Assembly (NCBI GenBank): GCA_023663725.1
Contig: JAMPGX010000015.1
Coordinates: forward strand, 1 to 64,000
From: a bacterium
Lineage (GTDB): Bacteria; Bacillota; Clostridia; Lachnospirales; Lachnospiraceae
DNA: 64,000 bases
Direction of reading: 5' to 3'
Of the stretch, positions 16,378 through 25,197 are shown one piece after another. Made by a program: the position numbers and the translations under genes. The notes beneath the pieces were generated by a model. It searched no databases. It was not told where the DNA came from and saw only the letters and a list, made by a program, of their open reading frames with translations. Positions within the stretch are counted from its first letter, which is position 1. Each line of letters opens with the position of its first letter.

Positions 16378-16427
16378 AAGGAAACAGCATAGAGGTGGTC
16401 ATGTAGCTTCCGTATAAAGTCTGAGAG

Positions 16428-16775
16428 CTACGTCTGGTCGTACAGTTTCAGCATTTCCAGATATTGGATTAGATCCTGTGAATGCTCGTGAGACAGACCG
16501 CTAATGGTTTCAATAATTCCAGCCGTAGTATAGGAGTCCGTCAACTCCTTGTTAAGGTCATCAATTGCGCCGGTGTATTCTGTGCGGTCCAGCAGATAGT
16601 CTACAGATACATGGAAAAATTTAGCGATCTCAGCCAGGGTCTTCAGATCTGGAGAATGAACACCGTTTTCATAGTTGGATATGGTGCCAGTGGATACATG
16701 GAGATATGCGGCCAATTGCTTCTGATAAATACCGTTTTTCATGCGTAGACAATACAGCTTTTCACTGAATTCCAT
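16428..16775 (-). CDS. XRE-family helix-turn-helix regulator
   Basis: A 115-residue DNA-binding protein with an N-terminal HTH (about 6-60) containing YQKQLAAYLHVSTGTISNYENG, followed by LLDRTEY as usual for Cro/CI-type repressors. The C-terminal 50 residues are helical, probably a dimerisation part. It is one of only two credible genes on the minus strand in the window, and its upstream region carries a dyad, which suggests autoregulation. It could also control the divergent C39-like gene. Confidence 0.88.
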   Translation of the reverse strand: MEFSEKLYCLRMKNGIYQKQLAAYLHVSTGTISNYENGVHSPDLKTLAEIAKFFHVSVDYLLDRTEYTGAIDDLNKELTDSYTTAGIIETISGLSHEHSQDLIQYLEMLKLYDQT

Positions 16776-16802
16776 AAATATGCTCCTGTTTCTGGAAAAT
16801 AG

Positions 16803-16834
16803 TTGACGGTTGATAAAACTATTGTAACGTCAAT
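16803..16834. promoter_or_regulatory. Candidate operator dyad between the XRE and C39-like genes
   Basis: TTGACG and CGTCAA form the outer arms of an imperfect dyad, with TTGATA and TATTGT inside. It lies about 30-60 nt upstream of the XRE start, where autoregulatory operators of this family often sit. Confidence 0.35.
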
Positions 16835-16986
16835 TTTAGAAAAGATAAATAGGAATATACGGTTGGGAGAAAATATCCAAGAACAGCACTTAATAGTTTA
16901 GATACAGTAAAATAGGCGCTGCACTGTTTTTCATAAAATTGCAAGAATTATATCAGAATATTTTGAAGAATCCTCTTTCCTATGTC

Positions 16987-16995
16987 TGCTATAAT
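16987..16995 (+). promoter_or_regulatory. Extended -10 promoter for the C39-like gene
   Basis: TGCTATAAT with TATAAT at 16990-16995 has the TG extension. No clear -35. It is about 27 nt before the start at 17022, so the leader is very short. Confidence 0.55.
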
Positions 16996-17021
16996 AGGGG
17001 CAGATTAAGGAGGATTCGATT

Positions 17022-17858
17022 ATGCGTTCAGAACAACAGAAACAGTATATGCGGCGTAGAAGGCAGTACAGAGAGTGTCTGCGGAGAGCCTGTAGGGTGT
17101 GTCTGGCAACGATACTGGTTGGATTGACCATAGCGGCGGCGTTGTGGTATGACGGAGTGGAGCTGAGGATTCCAACGGACGCAGGGAGCGGACGGAGCAG
17201 CGAAGCGGACTGTGGACAAGCAGGGGATAGCCTGGAATATCCAGAGAGTCTGCTGGAGCTTTTGGAACTGAATCCGGAGGCCGAAGCATTTGTGAGGGGA
17301 TATTTCCAAAATAAGGACAAGCACCCCGAGATCGATCTCTCTGAGGAGGTGCAACAGGGCACTATTCCTCTGTTTCTCCAGTGGGATGAGAGGTGGGGAT
17401 ATGAAACCTACGGAAGTGATTTTCTGGCAGTCACGGGATGCGGCCCCACCTGTCTGTCCATGGTCAGGTGCGGACTAAGCGGTGAGACGGACTGGAATCC
17501 GCTGCGCACGGCAGAGTTTGCGCAGCGGGAGGGATATTATGTGAAAGGAGTGGGCACGGCTTGGGATCTGATGACCTATGGGGCGATGGAGCTTGGACTG
17601 ACGACGGAGCAGGTCATGTATGACGCAGATCATATTCTGGCATGGCTACAGGGCGGGAATCCCATCATTTGCGCGATGAGGCCGGGAGACTTTACGACGA
17701 CAGGACATTTCATCGTGTTGTCAGGAGTAGATGAGGAGGGCAGGGTGATCGTGCGCGACCCCAACAGCAGAAAAAACAGTGACAAGACATGGGGGGTGGA
17801 GGAGCTGATGCCACAGATCAAGAATCTGTGGGGATATCAGTATGATGGAGGAGTTTGA
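17022..17858 (+). CDS. Membrane-anchored C39-like cysteine peptidase-fold protein
   Basis: A 278-residue protein with a basic N-terminus and a membrane segment at about 26-44, so the main domain is outside. The C39-like papain fold begins near residue 115 (LFLQWDERWGYETYG). Probable catalytic Cys140 lies in TGCGPTC and His229 in TGHFIVL, with Asp in VRDPNS. It is not fused to a transporter, so bacteriocin-leader processing is unlikely; cell-wall or peptide cleavage outside the cell is a guess. AAGGAGG precedes the start. Confidence 0.82.
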   Translation: MRSEQQKQYMRRRRQYRECLRRACRVCLATILVGLTIAAALWYDGVELRIPTDAGSGRSSEADCGQAGDSLEYPESLLELLELNPEAEAFVRGYFQNKDKHPEIDLSEEVQQGTIPLFLQWDERWGYETYGSDFLAVTGCGPTCLSMVRCGLSGETDWNPLRTAEFAQREGYYVKGVGTAWDLMTYGAMELGLTTEQVMYDADHILAWLQGGNPIICAMRPGDFTTTGHFIVLSGVDEEGRVIVRDPNSRKNSDKTWGVEELMPQIKNLWGYQYDGGV

Positions 17859-17883
17859 CAGTCCACTGGATGTGTGATACACT
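17855..17883 (+). promoter_or_regulatory. Promoter of the GH5 lipoprotein gene
   Basis: Consensus TTGACA (17855-17860) overlaps the stop codon of the preceding gene. A 17-nt spacer and TACACT (17878-17883) follow. Confidence 0.65.
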
Positions 17884-17942
17884 GATATGCAGAAACGCAG
17901 GGGTTTCAAGGACAGATAATGATGTGAAAAGGGGAATTCCCT

Positions 17943-19106
17943 ATGGATAATGCCAATGCGAAGAAGAGAGTGTTTATATACAAGGTCTGTTTGCTTGTGA
18001 CTGTGGCTTTTCTGTCTGCCTGTGGGAATGGAAGCGGGGCAGCGGATGAGTCGGATAGCTCTGTGACAGTATGGCAGGAAGCGGAGCTGGAGCAGGAAAC
18101 GGAGGAACCGGAGAGCTCCGAGACGCAGGAATCGGAGCAGGCCGACACGGTGGAAGCTGCGGAGAAATGGTCTGCGCTGAGAGAGCAGATGGGCTTTTAT
18201 GTGGAGGGGAGTACGCTTTGTGATACAAACGGTAATCCTTTTGTCATGAGAGGAATTAATCATGCCCATTGCTGGTATGAGAATCAGGCGGCCGACGCGA
18301 TCTCAGGCATTGCGCGGACCGGAAGCAATTGTGTACGGCTGGTTCTGGCGGATGGAGAGCAGTGGACGCCCACCTCTGCGCAGGCGGTGGAGTCACTGCT
18401 TGACCAGTGCAGGAGTGAGAAGATGGTTGCCATTCTGGAGGTACATGATGCCACAGGCTACAAGGATAAGGACTCCTTGCTGAAGGCGGCGCAATATTTT
18501 GTGGATTTACGGGATATTCTGATTGGCCAGGAGGAATATGTGATTATCAATATTGCCAACGAGTGGCAGGGCGACAGTGAATCACGGTTATGGAAGGAGG
18601 CCTATCAGGAGGCTATTCCCCTGCTGCGTGAGGCGGGGCTGGCGCACACGATTATGATTGACAGCGCTGGCTGGGGACAGTACGGAAGATGCATTCAGGA
18701 GGGAGGCGAGGAGCTGCTTGCAGCAGATCCTCTGGGCAATGTGATGTTTTCCGTCCATATGTACGGCACGGCTGGAGGCAGTGAGAGTTCCATAGAGAAT
18801 AATCTGCGCTATGCCACAGACAATGAGCTCTGTGTCTGTGTGGGAGAATTCGGTTACACGCACACGGATGGGGATGTGCTGGAAGACTATCTGATGCAGT
18901 ATTGCCAGGACAATCAGATCGGCTATATCGCCTGGTCCTGGAAGGGCAATGGCGGCGGCGTGGAGTACTTGGATCTGGCACAGGACTGGTCGGGAGAAGC
19001 GCTGTCCGCAGACTGGGGCGAGGTAGTGGTAAACGGTGTGAATGGGATCAGAGAAACCTCGCGGAGATGTACGGTGTTTGAGGAAGCGTATCAGGGGGAG
19101 TGGTAG
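17943..19106 (+). CDS. GH5-family glycoside hydrolase lipoprotein (mannanase-like)
   Basis: Retaining endo-glycosidase displayed on the cell surface. A lipoprotein signal ends LSAC with lipidated Cys27, then an acidic Ser/Glu linker to about residue 80. The catalytic TIM barrel follows: FVMRGINHAHCWY at the start, acid/base Glu207 in NIANEWQG and nucleophile Glu302 in VGEFGYTH. The overall pattern resembles GH5 subfamily 8 beta-mannanases, but substrate is inferred. No carbohydrate-binding module is seen. Confidence 0.87.
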   Translation: MDNANAKKRVFIYKVCLLVTVAFLSACGNGSGAADESDSSVTVWQEAELEQETEEPESSETQESEQADTVEAAEKWSALREQMGFYVEGSTLCDTNGNPFVMRGINHAHCWYENQAADAISGIARTGSNCVRLVLADGEQWTPTSAQAVESLLDQCRSEKMVAILEVHDATGYKDKDSLLKAAQYFVDLRDILIGQEEYVIINIANEWQGDSESRLWKEAYQEAIPLLREAGLAHTIMIDSAGWGQYGRCIQEGGEELLAADPLGNVMFSVHMYGTAGGSESSIENNLRYATDNELCVCVGEFGYTHTDGDVLEDYLMQYCQDNQIGYIAWSWKGNGGGVEYLDLAQDWSGEALSADWGEVVVNGVNGIRETSRRCTVFEEAYQGEW

Positions 19107-19126
19107 GAAGCCACTCTCTCTTTTCT
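19096..19126 (+). terminator. Terminator overlapping the GH5 stop codon
   Basis: GGGAGTGG (19096-19103) pairs with CCACTCTC (19111-19118), one G-U. The loop holds the TAG stop, and TCTTTTCT follows. Confidence 0.6.
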
Positions 19127-19137
19127 ATGCACATTGA

Positions 19138-19180
19138 CGCTGATATCACTGTTGCGCTGCGCCAACACGGGATGTCAGCG
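19138..19180 (+). promoter_or_regulatory. Long hairpin in the GNAT leader
   Basis: CGCTGATATC (19138-19147) pairs with GATGTCAGCG (19171-19180) over 10 bp with one G-U. An inner GTTG/CAAC stem stacks inside. There is no T-run. It ends a few bases before the AAGGAGG site of the gene at 19201, so it may affect translation or mRNA stability. Confidence 0.45.
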
Positions 19181-19200
19181 ATAAAAAGGAGGGTATATGC

Positions 19201-19704
19201 ATGCAGATCAGAAGGGCTCAGGAGAGCGATATGGAGGGGATTAACAGATTGCTTTATCAGGTTTTGACGTTACATCACAATGGCAGACCAGATCTCTTTA
19301 AAGGCAATGCGAAGAAGTATGACGACCAGGAACTGTTGGCGCTGATCGGGGATGAGGAACGTCCGATCTTTGTAGGAGTGGAGGAGAAAACGCAGCGGGT
19401 GCTGGGCTATGCCTTCTGCATTTTCCAGCAACACATTGACAGCAATATTCTGACGGATATCAGGACCCTGTACATTGACGACCTCTGTGTGGAGGAGGAG
19501 TGTCGGGGACGGCATATTGGTCGCCAGCTCTATGAATATGTGTTGGATTTTGCACGGGGAGCGGGCTGTTATAATGTGACGCTCAACGTCTGGTCCTGCA
19601 ATGACGCGGCCCTGCGATTCTATGAGAAATGCGGACTGGTCCCGCAAAAGATCGGCATGGAGCAAATTCTGCAGGCAGATGTAGTGGAGGCGGATAAATC
19701 GTGA
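19201..19704 (+). CDS. GNAT-family N-acetyltransferase
   Basis: A 167-residue single-domain acetyltransferase. The acetyl-CoA loop is EECRGRHIGRQLYEYV, preceded by the YIDDLCV strand and followed by LNVWSCNDAALRFYEKCGL, the standard motif order. It resembles the ribosomal-protein or aminoglycoside 6'-type GNAT group in shape; substrate unknown. Strong AAAAGGAGGG ribosome site. Confidence 0.88.
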   Translation: MQIRRAQESDMEGINRLLYQVLTLHHNGRPDLFKGNAKKYDDQELLALIGDEERPIFVGVEEKTQRVLGYAFCIFQQHIDSNILTDIRTLYIDDLCVEEECRGRHIGRQLYEYVLDFARGAGCYNVTLNVWSCNDAALRFYEKCGLVPQKIGMEQILQADVVEADKS

Positions 19705-19713
19705 TATCGGTAC

Positions 19714-19742
19714 TTGACAACAGGCCCTGTTCATAGGACAAT
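19714..19742 (+). promoter_or_regulatory. Promoter of the exported M3-type peptidase
   Basis: TTGACA (19714-19719), 17-nt spacer, GACAAT (19737-19742). Confidence 0.5.
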
Positions 19743-19814
19743 GATAAGAGAAAGGCTTCTGTGCAGAACACGTTAACGTGAGATGTATTTACAGGGAAAA
19801 GAGAGGTAGTTGTA

Positions 19815-21815
19815 ATGTGCGTTAGACTAAAGAAAATGGGATTATCTGTAGTGCTTGCCAGTCTGCTGGTCACTCACGTCTTGCCGGTTTATGCGCAGAC
19901 AAAGTGGTATGATGATTCGGATATTGTACGGGCGGATCTGAGCTATGAGGATATGGAATATGTGGGCTATGATCCGTCATATGCTTTTACTCTGATAGAA
20001 GAGATGCGCGCCATGTCTCAGGAGTCGGGACACGAGGAACAGATCAATGCAAATTATGACTTGATAGGTCGTGAGCTGGATAAGATGTATACCCAGCAGG
20101 CGTTGAATCAGATCCGCTATTATCGGGATGTGAACAACCAGGAGTACGCCGACATCGACACGCAGCTGCAACAGACCTATCGGGATGTGGTGGACAAATT
20201 CCTGCAGGCGGTACGGGACACGTTGAACACGGATTATCGTGAATCTTTGGGGGCTCACATCAATGACGAGGAAGTGGTGGAGGAGTATCTGGAATACGAG
20301 GATCTGACCGAAGAGCTTCAAACTCTGCTGGATGAGGAAAATGCGTTGGAGCAGCAGTATGATCAGGCTAGTATGGCGGAGTACACCGTGACAGTCAAAG
20401 GGAAAAAATGGACGGAGGAATCCTATAACGAGGCGGCGGAGGATCTGACCTGGCGGGAGATGTTGGCCATCAGCTCGGCGCTTGACAAGGCAAAGAATGA
20501 GGCGATATGTCCCATTTTCCTGGAGCTGGTGAGGAACCGCAACGCCCGAGCCCGAATCAATGACTATGACAATTACGCGCAGTACGCCTATACAGATCTG
20601 TACAACAGGGATTATTCTATAGAGGATATAACAGGCGTATATGCGGCGGTCAAGGAATATATTGTGCCGGTTCTTGCAGAGGTGGAGCAGTATGTCTATG
20701 CGGGTCAGCTCAATGATTTGCTCTATATGGACTATCTGACAGAGGATTATGTGATAGATGTAGTGGGGCGGCATATGGGAGATATTGACCCTGCGCTGGC
20801 GGAGGTATATCAGTACATGGTGGAGCATCACCTGTATGATATCGACTACGATCCGAACAAGATGAACGTGGGCTATACCACTACCCTGTATGAATATCAG
20901 GAGCCATTTATCTTCAATACGCCGGATTATTCCTACTATGATCTGGAGACCATGATTCACGAGTTTGGTCATTATAACGAGGCTTTTCATGCAGGTACTA
21001 CGCTGATCACGGATGTGACCAACATGGATGTGGCGGAGATTCATTCACAGGGGTTGGAGCTGCTGTATCTGGACTATGCGGACGACGTGTATGGAGAAGG
21101 GTTGGGCGATACTGCCAGACAGATGGTGCTCTACCAGATTCTCTACTCTGTGGTAGATGGCTGCCTGTATGATGAGTTTCAGAATGCCGTATTTTCGGCG
21201 GATCACGATATGACGGTCCAGGAGGTCAACCAGTTGTTCCGCAGACTCTCAGAAGAGTATGGATACGTCTACTATGATGATGGGGATGAGGCTTATGACT
21301 GGGTGGATGTTCCCCATACATTCTCCTCTCCCATGTACTATATCAGCTATGGCACCTCCGCGCTCGCCGCTCTGGAGATCTGGACCATTGCCCAGGAGGA
21401 CCGTCAGGCGGGAATCGACAAATATATGGAGCTGACCACCTATGGATTGACCACGACATATTGTGAGCTGATGGAAGAGTGCGGACTGAAAAGCATTTTT
21501 GAGGAAGGAACTATCAGGGAGATCGCGCAGACTGTGTCGAGATACACCTCCGCTCTGGCGTCAGGGGATGATACGGCGGATGACTCTTTTGGCGGGTATG
21601 ATGAGGATGAAGATTTTGATCTGGATTCCTTTTTAAGTGAAAACGGGTGGTCAGATCCTTCAACGAACGACTATTCCAAGGTGACGTCCTTAATGTCCGA
21701 GATCGAGAGCCTATTGCAGACGCATATGTATATTATGTATGGAGCGCAGATTCTGACGGCGATTACGATATTAATTATCATCGCAGTATTATCCGTAAAA
21801 GAGAAGAAGAGATAA
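19815..21815 (+). CDS. Exported, membrane-anchored M3-family zinc metallopeptidase
   Basis: A 666-residue relative of oligoendopeptidase F placed outside the cell. The signal peptide probably ends at VYAQ (about residue 28). The zinc motif HEFGH is at 382-386, with the distal Glu presumably in the block about 25 residues later. The helical N-terminal half resembles the M3 substrate cradle. After an acidic linker the protein ends with a membrane segment (about 640-660) and a KEKKR tail, a type I topology. Typical M3 peptidases, including PepF at 23326 here, are cytosolic. It probably trims peptides at the cell surface. Confidence 0.85.
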   Translation: MCVRLKKMGLSVVLASLLVTHVLPVYAQTKWYDDSDIVRADLSYEDMEYVGYDPSYAFTLIEEMRAMSQESGHEEQINANYDLIGRELDKMYTQQALNQIRYYRDVNNQEYADIDTQLQQTYRDVVDKFLQAVRDTLNTDYRESLGAHINDEEVVEEYLEYEDLTEELQTLLDEENALEQQYDQASMAEYTVTVKGKKWTEESYNEAAEDLTWREMLAISSALDKAKNEAICPIFLELVRNRNARARINDYDNYAQYAYTDLYNRDYSIEDITGVYAAVKEYIVPVLAEVEQYVYAGQLNDLLYMDYLTEDYVIDVVGRHMGDIDPALAEVYQYMVEHHLYDIDYDPNKMNVGYTTTLYEYQEPFIFNTPDYSYYDLETMIHEFGHYNEAFHAGTTLITDVTNMDVAEIHSQGLELLYLDYADDVYGEGLGDTARQMVLYQILYSVVDGCLYDEFQNAVFSADHDMTVQEVNQLFRRLSEEYGYVYYDDGDEAYDWVDVPHTFSSPMYYISYGTSALAALEIWTIAQEDRQAGIDKYMELTTYGLTTTYCELMEECGLKSIFEEGTIREIAQTVSRYTSALASGDDTADDSFGGYDEDEDFDLDSFLSENGWSDPSTNDYSKVTSLMSEIESLLQTHMYIMYGAQILTAITILIIIAVLSVKEKKR

Positions 21816-21842
21816 GAATATGGTGAAAGGATTTCTGTCATA

Positions 21843-22202
21843 ATGAGTTGTCTGGGTAATCTTTTGTGGTTTATATTTGGAGGGTTTGTCGGTGGCCTTG
21901 GCTGGCTGCTGGCAGGGTGCCTTTGGTGTATCACGATCGTCGGTATTCCTGTGGGGGTGCAGTGTTTTAAATTTGCCTCCATGTCCTTCTTTCCCTTTGG
22001 AAAGGAGATTCAATATGGAGGCGGCACGGTGTCTTTGGTGGTAAATATCATCTGGCTCCTGATTTCAGGAATCCCCCTGGCGCTGCATCATCTGATCTGG
22101 GGCGGACTGTTTAGTATTACGGTTATCGGCATTCCTTTTGGGCTGCAGCATTTTAAGTTGGCGAAGCTGGCAGTGATGCCCTTTGGGGCGCAGATTGTCT
22201 GA
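21843..22202 (+). CDS. YccF-domain membrane protein
   Basis: A 119-residue inner-membrane protein with two copies of the YccF pattern: LLWFIFGGF...GIPVGVQCFKFA and IIWLLISGIP...GIPFGLQHFKLA. Three or four hydrophobic stretches. The family has no established function. It starts 28 bases after the metallopeptidase stop and may be co-transcribed with it. Confidence 0.85.
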   Translation: MSCLGNLLWFIFGGFVGGLGWLLAGCLWCITIVGIPVGVQCFKFASMSFFPFGKEIQYGGGTVSLVVNIIWLLISGIPLALHHLIWGGLFSITVIGIPFGLQHFKLAKLAVMPFGAQIV

Positions 22203-22248
22203 TGGAGCAGGGCGATGGAGAGTAAGCGAGGATGAGAGGATTACGCAA

Positions 22249-23286
22249 ATGAAAAATAATTCCATAACCCTGTGGCGCATAGTTTTTACGTATTTAATTA
22301 TGGTATATCATTTCGACAACAAATATTTGATTTTTCAGCATTTCGGATTGACGTCGGGATGGTATATCGGAGTGGAGTTTTTCTTTATCGTATCTGGATA
22401 CCTGATATATGCTAATTTTGAAGCTCTGTCGGAGAAATGTCACTCAGGGCTGTCTTATCTTTGGCATCGCTTTAAGAAGATATATCCTTTTTATCTTGCT
22501 TCGTTTTGCCTTTGTTTTATCTCTATATATCTGATCAGAGAACAGGCTTCTTTTCGAGAAATGCTCAAGGCTCTTTTTTATGATTTCTTTGAGTTGTTTG
22601 CTCTTCATGGAATCGGATTGAATGATGGATGGGTTTATGTCAACAACACAGGCTGGTTTATTTCCATTCTGTTTATCTGTGATTTTCTGATCTTTCATTG
22701 TCTTTTGAAATGGAAGGATACATTTGTGAATTTTGCCGCGCCCATCATTATCATTGTTTGCTTTTCCTTTTTGTATCGAAATATGCATGGAATCGGCGCT
22801 GCTGTACAGACCACGGGCTTTTATGAGAATTGGGCGCTGATGAGGGGGCTTGCGGATATGTGTCTGGGAATTTGCGCTGCCCGACTAAATCATGCTTTAA
22901 GCAGTATGAGGCATAGAAGCTTGATAAAAGTGGTCGGAGTTCTGGGTTTTTTGTTTGTCATTGTCTGCTCCATGAAATATAGCAATTCCACTACCGATTT
23001 TCTGTATGCTATGATACTTACCGTCTCTGTATCCATAGGCTTTCTGCCCTCAGAGGGAAGGCTTTACAGCAAAAAGTGGATTTACGGCTGGTCGGGGCTA
23101 ACGATGTGCATGTACCTGGTACATGATGCTTTTCGAACCTCTATATTCCCCGTTTTCCTGGGTATTCCAGAAAAGCTGTCACTGAAATTAGCATATCTGC
23201 TGTTGTATCTGCTTGTGGTCACATTTTTTGCATTGGGCTTTAAATATGTGATAGAATGGGTTACAAGGAAACTGCAAATTGAATAA
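22249..23286 (+). CDS. Acyltransferase-3 family membrane protein
   Basis: A 345-residue integral membrane protein with about ten hydrophobic segments. The N-terminal MVYHFDN and FFFIVSGYLIY blocks are the conserved part of the O-acyltransferase-3 (OafA/YrhL-like) family, which acylates surface sugars or exopolysaccharides. The conserved histidine of that family is His at YHFD. The start at 22249 has GAGAGGA upstream; ATG 22183 overlaps the yccF end. Base composition is more AT-rich than the neighbours, which may point to a separate origin. Confidence 0.82.
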   Translation: MKNNSITLWRIVFTYLIMVYHFDNKYLIFQHFGLTSGWYIGVEFFFIVSGYLIYANFEALSEKCHSGLSYLWHRFKKIYPFYLASFCLCFISIYLIREQASFREMLKALFYDFFELFALHGIGLNDGWVYVNNTGWFISILFICDFLIFHCLLKWKDTFVNFAAPIIIIVCFSFLYRNMHGIGAAVQTTGFYENWALMRGLADMCLGICAARLNHALSSMRHRSLIKVVGVLGFLFVIVCSMKYSNSTTDFLYAMILTVSVSIGFLPSEGRLYSKKWIYGWSGLTMCMYLVHDAFRTSIFPVFLGIPEKLSLKLAYLLLYLLVVTFFALGFKYVIEWVTRKLQIE

Positions 23287-23325
23287 ATCGAATGAAAAAC
23301 ATAAAACCGTTAGGAGGAAAAAGCA

Positions 23326-25134
23326 ATGGCGGAGGAATTGAAGAGCAGAGGGGAAGTGCCGAAGGAGCTTACCTGGGATCTGTCGCTGATCTATGCGACG
23401 GAGGAGGACATGCTTCGGGATGTGGAGAGACTGGAGCGGCTTACCGCAGAGCTCGTGGAGAAGTACAAGGGACAGCTGAATACGCCGGAGCGGATAGATG
23501 CCTGTGTCAGCGATTGTAGGCAGATCTATGAGTTGATGGACTGGACGCGAAGCTATTGTTCCCTGGCGGCGTCTGTGGACTACTATGACAGTCACAGTCA
23601 GGAGCTGGACGGCAGGATCAGCCGCCTGGTCGCGAAGCAGCTCAGCAGTATCAGCTTTGTGAAGAGCGAGATCATGGAACAGGAGGAGGAGGTTATCCGC
23701 AAGGCGATTGCCATCAGCGACGGCAACAGGCATTACCTTGAGGATATTCTGCGGGAGAAGCCGCACAGACTGCACCCAGAGGCGGAGCGGATAGTCTCAG
23801 CGCTGAGCCAGAGCCTATACAGCGCGCCCTATGATATTTACAATATGGCAAAGCTGGCGGATATGAAATTTACTCCCTTTGTTGTGGGCGGAAAAGAGTA
23901 CCCTCTGGGTTATACGCTCTTTGAGGACGACTACGAATACGAGCCGGATACCAATGTGCGCAGGGCGGCCTTTGACGCTTTTTCGAGAAAGCTAAGAGAG
24001 TATGAGAATGTGACGGCGGCCGCGTACAACGCGAATATTCAGACGGAAAAGACGATATCCGTGCTGAGAGGCTTTGATACGGTATATGACTATCTGTTGT
24101 TTGACCAGAAGGTCAGCAGAGAGCTCTATGACCGTCAGATCAATCTGATCACGGAGAAGCTGGCTCCCCACATGCGTAAATATGCGAAGCTGATTCAGAA
24201 GGTTCATGGTCTCGACCGGATGACGTTTGCCGACTTGAAGCTTCCTGTGGATCCGGATTACGCCCCTTCTGTGACTATAGAGGGTTCCAAAGAGTATATT
24301 GAGAAGGGGCTCTCTCTGCTGGGGGAGGACTATGTGCGGATGATTCGCACCGCCTATGAGCAGCGCTGGGTAGATTTCGCGCAGAATAAAGGGAAATCCA
24401 CAGGAGGGTTCTGCTCCAGTCCCTACGGTAAGAATTCCTTTATCCTGATGAGCTGGAACAATAAGATGTCGGATGTCTTCACACTGGCTCATGAGTTGGG
24501 ACATGCGGGACATTTTAAGTCCTGCAACAGCAGTCAGACGGTATATGACACGGATGTGTCCACCTATTTTGTGGAGGCGCCCTCCACGATGAACGAGCTC
24601 CTGATGGCCCATTATCTGTTGAAGACCAGTGAGGACAAGCGCTTCAGGCGTTGGGTGCTGGCTTCTATGATCGGCAATACCTACTATCACAATTTTGTGA
24701 CCCATCTGATGGAGGCAGCTTATCAGAGAGAAGTATACAGGCTGGTGGACGCGGGCAGCAGTGTTCAGGCCGAGGTACTGAGTCAGATCATGCGAGATAC
24801 CCTGCAGAGATTCTGGGGAGACGCAGTGGAGATCAATGAGGGTGCGGAGCTGACCTGGATGCGCCAGCCTCACTATTATATGGGTTTGTACTCCTACACC
24901 TACAGCGCCGGACTTACGATTGCGACACAGATGTGCAAGCGCATAGAGGAGGAGGGCGAAGCTGCAATCGAAGACTGGAAGAAGGTGCTGGCGGCAGGAG
25001 GTACGTTGACTCCAGTAGAGCTGGCGGCGCTGGCTGGAATTGATATTACCACGGATGCCCCGTTGCTTGACACGATAGAGACCATCGGCGGTATGATTGA
25101 TGAGATCTGTGAACTGACGGAGCAATTGCAGTGA
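23326..25134 (+). CDS. pepF: Oligoendopeptidase F
   Basis: Cytosolic M3B zinc peptidase cleaving short peptides. No signal peptide. The zinc-binding HELGH is at residues 389-393 (TLAHELGHAGHF), with the third ligand in the EAPSTMNE block near 418. The preceding CSSPYGKNSFILMSW is family-typical. Length 602 aa is normal. TAGGAGGAAAA precedes the start. Confidence 0.94.
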   Translation: MAEELKSRGEVPKELTWDLSLIYATEEDMLRDVERLERLTAELVEKYKGQLNTPERIDACVSDCRQIYELMDWTRSYCSLAASVDYYDSHSQELDGRISRLVAKQLSSISFVKSEIMEQEEEVIRKAIAISDGNRHYLEDILREKPHRLHPEAERIVSALSQSLYSAPYDIYNMAKLADMKFTPFVVGGKEYPLGYTLFEDDYEYEPDTNVRRAAFDAFSRKLREYENVTAAAYNANIQTEKTISVLRGFDTVYDYLLFDQKVSRELYDRQINLITEKLAPHMRKYAKLIQKVHGLDRMTFADLKLPVDPDYAPSVTIEGSKEYIEKGLSLLGEDYVRMIRTAYEQRWVDFAQNKGKSTGGFCSSPYGKNSFILMSWNNKMSDVFTLAHELGHAGHFKSCNSSQTVYDTDVSTYFVEAPSTMNELLMAHYLLKTSEDKRFRRWVLASMIGNTYYHNFVTHLMEAAYQREVYRLVDAGSSVQAEVLSQIMRDTLQRFWGDAVEINEGAELTWMRQPHYYMGLYSYTYSAGLTIATQMCKRIEEEGEAAIEDWKKVLAAGGTLTPVELAALAGIDITTDAPLLDTIETIGGMIDEICELTEQLQ

Positions 25135-25197
25135 TTGGATGAGAATGAGATGGAGACATTAGAGAGATATTAGATAATTTGACAGGGGAGGGCTATT

